Shown here piece after piece: positions 24,605 through 30,491 of a stretch of DNA of 36,816 bases. How positions within the stretch are numbered: position 1 is the first letter of the stretch; the number at the start of each line of letters is the position of its first letter. The DNA is from F1-120-MAGs238 sp964484185. GTDB lineage: Bacteria; Planctomycetota; Phycisphaerae; Phycisphaerales; UBA1924. The stretch is taken from contig CAZAEQ010000040.1 of NCBI GenBank assembly GCA_964484185.1, positions 1 to 36,816 on the forward strand, in the 5' to 3' direction. The notes beneath the pieces were generated by a model. The model was not told the DNA's origin. It made no database searches and saw nothing but the letters and a program-made list of their open reading frames with translations. Made by a program: the position numbers and the translations under genes.

Positions 24605-25594
24605 CTACATGGCCATCAAAATGCCTGGTACGGCAAAGTAACCAACGATAGAGAGGATCAGGATGGCGGCCATCGCCAGCCTCGCATGTCGGAGCCCAAC
24701 GCGTTGCTTTTGAGCGCCAGGCGGCTTCCCGCATTCTGGACAGAGGATGGGGGCGGACGCTGCCGCATCATCTGCACTGCTAGTCGGCAAGGCTCTGGGA
24801 TACCCGCAAGAAAAACACCATCCGGCGATCATTGCTTTGTCCCGCATCAAACGGTCGCGCGCGGTCACTATGACGCTTCCCGCTGCGAGCAGGAATGAAC
24901 CAAGGAGAAGCCATGCGGCGTCGGGCCACGCCAGTAATGCAAAGATGGGGCGTATCGGTTCTGGGTCCGGAGCATTGTTCGCCAACGCGATTCTGCCAGC
25001 AGCGCCATCAAAGACAAGTGCAAATGACTCTCCAAAGATTGCCGCAGAGAATCCGAGAATCGCGCCAGCGGAAAGGAAGAGACTCTTCTGTTTTGGCGGC
25101 GGAAGCGTTTGAAGTTTTTCACGCCAGATACGGCGAGACACAACGGAAGACTGGCCGCGCCCCAGTCCGCCGGGAGCAAACCAAATCGGCGCGAGCCGAC
25201 CGACCACGATGCCAGCGAAAACCACCGGCGCGATGACGAGCAGTGCTTGCAGCCATGGGAGCGGGCTGAAATGGATTGTCTCATTGCCTCCGTACAGATA
25301 GTTCGGGTATCGGCTGAGTTCCAGTCCCGGGCCGTACGAAAGATCGTGAAACGTTGTTTGACACCGCATCCAGAGTGCGTTCACGATGGGCGATTGTGGG
25401 TATTCCTTGCCGTCCTGCCGAGACCAGGATGCCGCCGTGTAATAGGTGGAGGTGGCCTGTATTCGATAGAGTACCAGGAATAGTCCTATGGAGTATCCAA
25501 AGAAAATCTCCGCTGACAAAAGCCCCGCACGGCGAAGCCGTGCGAGGCTTTTTGGGGCAATCTCTGGGCATTTCGCGTTTAGAGAACTCGACAT
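24605..25594 (-). CDS. Membrane protein with a C-terminal Cys4 zinc ribbon, function unknown
   Basis: The product is up to 329 aa, with hydrophobic segments at about 31-50, 110-130, 172-192 and 232-250 and a last one near 300-325. Between the last two lies a zinc ribbon, CFSCGYPR ... LCPECGKP, a combination often seen in unnamed planctomycete membrane proteins. The annotated ATG at 25594 is doubtful: a strong terminator-like hairpin (25518-25552) lies inside its first 26 codons. Translation could instead start at TTG 25519 (LSAEIFFGYS), just after the hairpin. Neither start has a clear ribosome binding site. The gene is 9 bp after the stop of the interrupted Cys-rich gene. Confidence 0.7.
   Translation of the reverse strand: MSSSLNAKCPEIAPKSLARLRRAGLLSAEIFFGYSIGLFLVLYRIQATSTYYTAASWSRQDGKEYPQSPIVNALWMRCQTTFHDLSYGPGLELSRYPNYLYGGNETIHFSPLPWLQALLVIAPVVFAGIVVGRLAPIWFAPGGLGRGQSSVVSRRIWREKLQTLPPPKQKSLFLSAGAILGFSAAIFGESFALVFDGAAGRIALANNAPDPEPIRPIFALLAWPDAAWLLLGSFLLAAGSVIVTARDRLMRDKAMIAGWCFSCGYPRALPTSSADDAAASAPILCPECGKPPGAQKQRVGLRHARLAMAAILILSIVGYFAVPGILMAM
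25518..25552 (-). terminator. Strong intrinsic terminator hairpin overlapping the putative 5' end of the membrane protein gene
   Basis: A 16-base arm (25518-25533) pairs with 25537-25552 with one mismatch around a 3-base GAA loop (AAAAGCC.CGCACGGC against GCCGTGCG.GGCTTTT). Either strand ends in a T-run. It lies 52 bases after the stop at 25604 and most simply terminates that minus-strand transcript. Its position within the first codons of the next reading frame suggests that gene starts downstream of it. Confidence 0.65.
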
Positions 25595-25603
25595 AAGACG
25601 CCA

Positions 25604-26632
25604 CTAGTTATAGTCAACATCACATTGTGCCCCGGCCGCTGGCGGACCATTGGGCGCACAGGCTGGCCCGGTTGCCCTGCAAGTTTCCTTCTCCTCAATA
25701 TAGTGCGGCTGGATGCAGAAGAACGTGCAATTGGGTTCGGTCTCCCACCGTCCCCAAACCCGGATACGCGTGCACTTGCATTCAGATCCGCCCCCAAATA
25801 TCTGTGTAAGAACACAGTAATAATTCGGTGTTGGCGGCGTGCCAGGCTGCGTTGGCCAAGGTCCGGGCAACCACGCCGGAGTAACAGGGATGGTCGGATC
25901 GGTGTTTGGCGGACTCCAGGCCGGGGCAGTTCCGGGTTTCGGAGGGAGAACTGGCGGATCGCCGCGTGGGGTACCACCGATCGCCTCGCAATCCAAGTCC
26001 TCGCCGATAGTCAGAATGCCGATGTCCCCCGCAGCGATCAGCCAGGAGAACCGACCCGCTACTCCCTCAAGCATCGCATCAACTGTGCAATCTGGACCCG
26101 GATCAATTGGTACAACAGCCGCAGGATACCCGATCGTTGTCAGGTTTCCGACGAGGGTCGCGGGATCGGATGACGCGGCCAAATACTCTGACAGCGGGTC
26201 CGAAACCAGCAAACCAGCTGCGTATTCCTCCGGTATCTCTACGGGGTCCCCGATGACTGGATAGCCCTGGGCGCTCCAAATGCCGTCCTCGCTGTTGCTG
26301 ATCCCAAGCTGCAACTTTACGTAAGCGATTGCTGGCCACGGGTTGGTGGCGGTTTAAGACATCGTTGCCCACCCGCCGCCGCTCTTGTGATACCACACTG
26401 CGACCAAATTGTTTCCTACAACGGCGCCAGCATCGGCAATTGCAACAACGTCGTTAACAACCGTGACGCCACCGCTCGTCGAGTACACCGCATTCATGGT
26501 CCACGTACCGGCCTGAATCTTTGACCCCGCAACGTGATTGGTCTGGGCATTGGCAGTTGCGGCACACGCGCCGCCCATACCAATCGCCACGACAATGCCC
26601 GCAAGCAAATTCCTCTTCGTCAATCGCTACAT
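25604..26632 (-). pseudogene. Cys/Pro-rich exported protein gene with two in-frame stop codons
   Basis: An ideal GGAGGT (26639-26644) lies 6 bases before ATG at 26632, but codon 2 is TAG. The frame then continues as RLTKRNLLAGIVVAIGMGG and ACAATANAQ, a textbook signal peptide if codon 2 were Lys (AAG to TAG is one base). At codon 93 a TAA follows GGWATMS, and the same frame runs on without interruption for 249 codons. That part is Pro-rich (PPKPGTAPAWSPPNTDP) and Cys-rich (ECKCTRIRVWGRW, NCTFFC, CRATGPACAP). Shorter readings from TTG at 26623 or TTG at 26314 are possible separate proteins, but neither has a good ribosome binding site. A recent pseudogene is most likely. Family not recognised. 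Confidence 0.6.
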
Positions 26633-26795
26633 TTCGAGACCTCCGGCGTTTTGGGGCGCAGCGCGCACAGACAAACCGTGTGTCAGCCGGCCCTCTCGCG
26701 CCAAACTAGTCGATGCCAAGGCCGACACCTCCGCGGTGAGAAAGGATTGCAGTTGAAACACCAGAAAGAGTAGAATACCCCACACGAAATTTGCG

Positions 26796-26816
26796 CCCCG
26801 CTCTTGCCGAGCGGGG
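26796..26816 (-). terminator. Intrinsic terminator of the C2H2-like protein operon
   Basis: CCCCGCTC (26796-26803), loop of 5, GAGCGGGG (26809-26816) form a perfect 8-bp GC-rich stem. Read on the minus strand it is followed by CGCAAATTTCG, giving a modest U-containing tail. It lies 72 bases after the stop of the gene at 26888. The rest of 26633-26887 shows no gene. Confidence 0.55.
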
Positions 26817-26887
26817 TTCGCGAGAGTGTTAGCAGAGTGCGCCGTGGAGCGGTGGTCCCAGAAATTGGCCACAAAGGCTGCTCAATA

Positions 26888-27187
26888 TCAGGCAGGGTGC
26901 TTCGCCGCTCTTACGGCACCGCGCTTGCCGGGGTCGCCGATGAACCGGCGAACCAAAACGTGAGTCACCACCACCTTGCCGTCGGCGGTCTTGACCGAAT
27001 CATCCCAAGCGTTCGCCAAGATGGTCTTGGCTTCGCCGTAAAAGCACTTGTTGTAGTTGTCGTAGGTGACATTGTGCGCCCCTTCAATGTGCTTCTTCAA
27101 TCCCCCGCCCTTGCCGCAGTTGCGCCCGCAAATGTTGCACGTCGCACCGTGACCTGGCCGAACCGCGCCCTTCTTCCTTCGTGCCAT
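26888..27187 (-). CDS. Small C2H2 zinc-finger-like protein
   Basis: The 99-aa basic protein (MARRKKGAVRPGHG start) contains CNICGRNCGKGGGLKKHIEG followed by AH. That is Cys-X2-Cys-X12-His-X4-His, the spacing of a classical C2H2 finger and not the shorter Ros/MucR type usual in bacteria. The remaining part (about residues 48-99) has NYNKCFYGEAKTI, a KTADGKVVVTHVLVRRF strand region, and a basic tail. DNA or RNA binding is plausible (inference). The start at 27187 is chosen because GGAG lies 9 bases upstream; an in-frame ATG 21 bases earlier is an alternative. It follows the 92-aa gene at 27263-27541 by 75 bp on the same strand, with a terminator after it, so the two probably form an operon. Confidence 0.75.
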   Translation of the reverse strand: MARRKKGAVRPGHGATCNICGRNCGKGGGLKKHIEGAHNVTYDNYNKCFYGEAKTILANAWDDSVKTADGKVVVTHVLVRRFIGDPGKRGAVRAAKHPA

Positions 27188-27262
27188 AGCTGATATCTCC
27201 GTGCTCATCCCGTTAGCTTGGGGTTTGATACTCGCCGCATTAGACTCGAATGGTTGCAACTG

Positions 27263-27541
27263 TTACGCTTGTAACATCTTGATCGCGCGCTTGGCCTCTT
27301 TCTCGATTTCATGGACCAGCACCTTGCGCTTGGCCTGCTCGCCTTCGTTGATTAGCTTCTTCGCAATCCGGGTGATGATGTTCAGTGCGCCTTGAACCGT
27401 TCTGTTATGCGCAAGATACTCGTCCACATCCCGCGACTTTGCTTTGTGATTGCCTACCAACTCGTCGCTGATGTCGGGCTTGCTCTCGCCCGCGGCAATC
27501 ATCTCGTCGATCTTTTCCGACTGGGTCTTGTTCAGCGCCAT
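27263..27541 (-). CDS. Small helical protein, function unknown
   Basis: The 92-aa protein is predicted to be almost all helical. MALNKTQSEKIDEMIAAGES is followed by KPDISDELVGNHKAKSRDVD, which reads like a helix-turn-helix-like unit, then NIITRIAKKLINEGEQAKRK and a Lys-rich C-terminal helix (EIEKEAKRAIKMLQA). GGAG lies 9 bases before the ATG. It directly precedes the C2H2-like protein gene. Both are small and basic or amphipathic, so a joint nucleic-acid-related role is conceivable, but no family is recognised. Confidence 0.7.
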   Translation of the reverse strand: MALNKTQSEKIDEMIAAGESKPDISDELVGNHKAKSRDVDEYLAHNRTVQGALNIITRIAKKLINEGEQAKRKVLVHEIEKEAKRAIKMLQA

Positions 27542-27574
27542 GTAAAACGTCTCCGGGGGTTGACCCGAAGTGTA

Positions 27575-27703
27575 TCACGCTGCAACCGTCGCCGCGCACA
27601 CCTCCGACCACGGCCCCTTTTCCCCGCGTGTGCTGACCCAGCGCGAGGCGTAGTACGCCGTCTTGCCCGCGTCCTCGCTCGCAAAGTCGGTTTGCAGGTT
27701 GCC
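27575..27703 (-). pseudogene. Isolated 3'-end copy of the GKTAYY/GPW module behind a lipoprotein gene
   Basis: The minus strand reads NLQTDFASEDAGKTAYYASR, then WVSTRGEKGPWSEVCAATVA, A and TGA. Over 41 residues it differs at six positions from the C-terminus of the full-length protein at 29528-30232. It has no start codon of its own. It begins 12 bases after the TGA of the lipoprotein gene at 27713 and is in the same frame as that gene. Either it is a leftover of a truncated paralogue or a duplicated module. Confidence 0.75.
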
Positions 27704-27712
27704 GAGTCCGTT

Positions 27713-28129
27713 TCAGCGCGTCATCGCCGCCTTGACCTTGCCCGCGATTGTCTCCGCGCCGGGTACACCGCCCGGGTACATCCGGCACCCCATGCTCGGC
27801 GCGGCGGGGGCGGGCAGGCCGAAGAGGTCGTGGCCGTTCACGAGGACCGTGGGCGTGGGGTAGCCGCGCCGGATGTCCCCTTCTGGCAACTTCTCCTGGT
27901 TGATGTCCGCAAAGGTCCAGCCTTTGCCGATGGCCGCGAGCGCGGCCGCGAGGTTTTCGCGCAGCGCCGGCGTATTCGGGCAATCGGGGAATCCGAGCAA
28001 TTCGATCTTGGGTGAAGTTGAGTTCATGGCGGTGTTCCCAGCGGGCACTGTCGGTGCCGCCGCGCAGCCCACCAGCAGACCAAGAGGCACGAGCGCGAAC
28101 CACGCGAAGCGGCGTCTGATGCTGTTCAT
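27713..28129 (-). CDS. Thioredoxin-fold-like lipoprotein, paralogue of the 12012-12428 product
   Basis: The 138-aa protein has a lipoprotein signal ending at PLGLLVGC. The domain matches its paralogue: IELLGFPDCPNTPALRENL, YPTPTVLVNGHDLFG, APSMGCRMYPGG, then a final helix ending KVKAAMTR. The paralogue ends at the same point (KLKAALVE), so the TGA here is a natural end even though an in-frame GKTAYY/GPW fragment follows at once. An in-frame ATG at 28153 would add eight residues. The gene lies between two copies of that fragment (27575-27703 and 28163-28336). Role unknown; the single conserved Cys in DCPxTP and one in MGCR may bind metal or form a mixed disulfide. Confidence 0.75.
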   Translation of the reverse strand: MNSIRRRFAWFALVPLGLLVGCAAAPTVPAGNTAMNSTSPKIELLGFPDCPNTPALRENLAAALAAIGKGWTFADINQEKLPEGDIRRGYPTPTVLVNGHDLFGLPAPAAPSMGCRMYPGGVPGAETIAGKVKAAMTR

Positions 28130-28162
28130 CCGCCATTCTACGCCCGGGCGCATCCGATGGTT

Positions 28163-28336
28163 TTACGCCGCCACCGTCGCGCTTGCAACCTCCGACCACG
28201 GCCCCTTCTCCCCGCGCGTGCTCACCCACCGCAGGGCGTAATACGCCGTCTTGCCCGCTTGGTTGCTCGGAAAATCCGTTTGCAGGTTGCCGCGTGCACC
28301 GATCGAGTGAAGCGGGTGCGACTCGCCGCGCCCCGT
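28163..28336 (-). pseudogene. Isolated 3'-end copy of the GKTAYY/GPW module behind the prepilin-like gene
   Basis: In frame directly after the TGA of the prepilin-like gene, the minus strand reads GESHPLHSIGARGNLQTDFP, then SNQAGKTAYYALRWVSTRGE, and ends KGPWSEVASATVAA-TAA. The last 44 residues are identical at 43 positions to the C-terminus of the 29528-30232 protein. Most DNA differences between the two copies are silent, as expected if both evolved as protein-coding sequence. Weaker similarity (GESHPLHSIG against ADSYKFLSVS) extends almost to the preceding stop. No start codon is visible. Confidence 0.75.
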
Positions 28337-29257
28337 TCAGTTCGGCCGGTCCGGCGGGGCCTTGTCGGTTCCATCGCCGCCGAACAGGCGGTTGGTCGCG
28401 GGATTCTCCGGCGTCCCGGTGTCAGAGAACGAGCCGTCCCCATTCAAGCGGTAGCCCAGCGCCTCGACCGAGAACACCCCGGCGTGCCCGTCCAGGAATA
28501 TCGCGTTGACGCGCTTCTGATGGCGCGGCTCGACGGCGGACCTGGGGCTACCGGAGCCTCCGGTGCCCCGGTCGCTGGTGGACAAGAGGCGCGGCGGATC
28601 CATCGGATAGCCCTCGTTGCCGATGGCGTTCACATCGCTGCCGCGTAGTTGATACGGGACGCGGTTCACGGCGGGGACGCCCGCGGCGGTGCCCATGCTG
28701 TCGGCGCCCAGGACCGTATCGCTGAAGGTCTGGATGCGCGACCGCGTGAGCGGGTAATTGTGATACCGGCCCGCGGTGATGCGAGAGTTGCCGAGGAACT
28801 GGTAGTTGTACCCGTAACAGTGGTTCCGCTCGTCGGTGCGCTCGGCGGCGGCGGGACACTGGAAGACTTTGCCTGTGTAGTCTTGCCGCTGGTCAGTGGT
28901 GCTGGGCTCGGTGAAGGGATAGAGGCCGACAAAGGAGCCCATGATGGCAATCCAGCGGGGCCGGTACTTGAGGCCGTTGCCCGCCTCGTAGTAGTTGGCC
29001 GGGTTGCCCGTGCCTCCGCCTAGGTCGGCGGGGCGCAGCGGGAGCATGGTGTCCTTGTTCTCGTCGGCGTACATGGTCCAGCCCAGCGCGAGCTGGCGGA
29101 AGTTGGACAGGCACACCGTGCCGCGGGCCGTGTTGCGGGCCGTGCTGAGGGCGGGCAACAGGAGGCCGATGAGCAGCGCGATCACTGCAATGACGACGAG
29201 CAGTTCGATGAGCGTGAAGGCGCGGCGCGGGGCCGCGTCCGGAGGCAGTACGGGCAT
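28337..29257 (-). CDS. Prepilin-type N-terminal methylation domain protein with H-X9-DG motif
   Basis: The 306-aa protein starts with a short basic leader and the type IV prepilin cleavage site RRAFTLIELLVVIAVIALLI, with Phe at +1 and Glu at +5. The hydrophobic helix runs to about residue 37. The pseudopilin-like body follows with CLSNFRQLALGWTMYADENK and CYGYNYQFLGNS. The C-terminal H-X9-DG motif (HQKRVNAIFLDGHAG) is typical of the very numerous prepilin-like proteins of planctomycetes. GGAG lies 8 bases before the ATG. It is processed and exported by a type IV pilus or type II secretion-like route elsewhere in the genome (family knowledge). The gene ends directly at a GKTAYY/GPW fragment, which is odd. 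Confidence 0.9.
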   Translation of the reverse strand: MPVLPPDAAPRRAFTLIELLVVIAVIALLIGLLLPALSTARNTARGTVCLSNFRQLALGWTMYADENKDTMLPLRPADLGGGTGNPANYYEAGNGLKYRPRWIAIMGSFVGLYPFTEPSTTDQRQDYTGKVFQCPAAAERTDERNHCYGYNYQFLGNSRITAGRYHNYPLTRSRIQTFSDTVLGADSMGTAAGVPAVNRVPYQLRGSDVNAIGNEGYPMDPPRLLSTSDRGTGGSGSPRSAVEPRHQKRVNAIFLDGHAGVFSVEALGYRLNGDGSFSDTGTPENPATNRLFGGDGTDKAPPDRPN

Positions 29258-29527
29258 GGATGGGTCTCCAAGGCGGGCCGGATGTTGAACCGGTCCTTGG
29301 GGATGTCACGTTTGGGCTCGGTCAAGCGGTCCTGGGCAAGAATGGCCCAAAGCCCGTCCGTTGCCCGAACAAACCACCCTTCCAACGTCGAAACCCGGAG
29401 GCCCGTCGGAAGTAGTTGAGACTGTGTCGCAACTATGAGGAGGTTAGTCGACTCTCGAATGGAAGTCAAGTACGTGCACCGTGTGGCTACGAACGACGCC
29501 ATCCCGAGCGCGGAACCACGCGATGAC

Positions 29528-30232
29528 TTACGCCGCGACAGTGGCGCTCGCGACCTCCGACCACGGCCCCTTTTCCCCGCGTGTGCTCACCCAGCGCAAG
29601 GCGTAGTACGCCGTCTTGCCCGCTTGGTTGCTGGGGAAATCCGTTTGCAGATTGCCGCGTGAACTCACGGAGAGAAACTTGTACGAATCGGCTACTCCCG
29701 CCGCTGCGCTGTTGAGCGGCGGCGCGGGCTGGCCCACAGCGGTGAGCGCGAGCCAGACTTCGGCCCCGATCGTCCCCGGCGGTTTTCCTCGTCTTGTGGG
29801 TGCGGCAGCGTCGGTGAACTTCAAACGGTGCGTCAAACGCTGTCCGCTTTCGACTTGCACTGCGGGCGCGCTGGTCGGCGTGGGCGCGGGGGTCTTGCCA
29901 GTGTCGCGCACCGTGATCCCGATCGTCGCGCGGTCGGCATCGGTCGTCTTGGTGTATCCCTGCACGAAGTTAGTGACGGGGCGAATCTGCTTCTCCAGCG
30001 CAGCACGCGCGTCGTCCTTGGCGGCCCGCGCTCCCTCAGCTGTCTGCTGCGCCGCGACGTGCGCGGGGTACATCTCGTTCCATAGCTCCAGCGCGGTCTT
30101 GAGGTCGAGCAGGTCATTGATATCCAATCCCTGCACCGCCCAGAAGTTCTCGACCGCCTGATAGTAGTGGTTCGAGAACGTAGAGAAATCACCATCGGGC
30201 CGGGGAATGTAGTTTGAACCTCCGCGTGGCAT
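29528..30232 (-). CDS. GKTAYY/GPW-module protein, full-length member 2
   Basis: The 234-aa protein of unknown function starts MPRGGSNYIPRPDGDFSTF with GGAGG 7 bases upstream. Helical regions (FWAVQGLDINDLLDLKTALE and EGARAAKDDARAALEKQIRP) are followed by GITVRDTGKTPAPTPTSAP, a beta-rich section (GQRLTHRLKFTDAAAPTRRG, GTIGAEVWLALTAVGQP), and the C-terminal module GNLQTDFPSNQAGKTAYYAL with RWVSTRGEKGPW. No signal peptide is visible. The last 137 bases (29528-29664) recur at 28163-28299 and, more diverged, at 27575-27703. The upstream region holds the 21-bp palindromic array. The open frame continues far upstream of 30232, but the ribosome binding site fixes this start. Confidence 0.82.
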   Translation of the reverse strand: MPRGGSNYIPRPDGDFSTFSNHYYQAVENFWAVQGLDINDLLDLKTALELWNEMYPAHVAAQQTAEGARAAKDDARAALEKQIRPVTNFVQGYTKTTDADRATIGITVRDTGKTPAPTPTSAPAVQVESGQRLTHRLKFTDAAAPTRRGKPPGTIGAEVWLALTAVGQPAPPLNSAAAGVADSYKFLSVSSRGNLQTDFPSNQAGKTAYYALRWVSTRGEKGPWSEVASATVAA

Positions 30233-30283
30233 GGGCAATCCTCCGAATTTCCACGCCAAGCGGGAGAGCGGTGACGCCGCTTC

Positions 30284-30451
30284 ATTCCCATGCGCGCGGG
30301 ACACATTCCCATCGACCGGGAATGCACGCCACTTCAATCCGAATCCATTCCCAGTAACGAGAAGTTCATTCCACGCAGGGGGGAACCGATTCCCGATCGT
30401 CCGAAACAGATTCCCGGTGAGTTGGAATGTGCTCCTTGCAATGCGGAATGT
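30284..30451. repeat. Array of eight 21-bp imperfect palindromic units (ATTCC-N9-GGAAT-N2)
   Basis: ATTCC occurs at 30284, 30305, 30347, 30368, 30389 and 30410, all multiples of 21 bases apart. The complementary GGAAT arm recurs at offset 14 within the units, for example at 30319, 30424 and 30445, and degenerate in the others. The units at 30326 and 30431 keep only the right arm. Unit consensus is ATTCCC-N8-GGAAT-NN. The array lies between the divergent genes at 29528-30232 and 30492-33305, starting 52 bases upstream of the former. Because 21 is a multiple of 3, open frames on both strands show a seven-residue periodicity, which is a consequence of the repeat. Confidence 0.8.
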
Positions 30452-30491
30452 GGCGAGAGCGGCCATCGCGTGACTGAGCAACCGTCGTGGC

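Noticed and set aside
1..26632. Alternative genetic code (UGA or UAG/UAA as sense)
   Set aside because: Many intact genes here end naturally in TGA, TAA or TAG at family-typical lengths, so the interrupted genes are better explained as individual mutations.
27575..28336. Integron attC sites after each gene
   Set aside because: The repeated modules code for a conserved protein segment with mostly silent differences, and no RYYYAAC/GTTRRRY boundary pairs or integrase were seen.
30284..30451. CRISPR array
   Set aside because: The period is only 21 bases with short degenerate palindromic arms and no constant repeat plus unique spacer of typical size; no cas gene is present.
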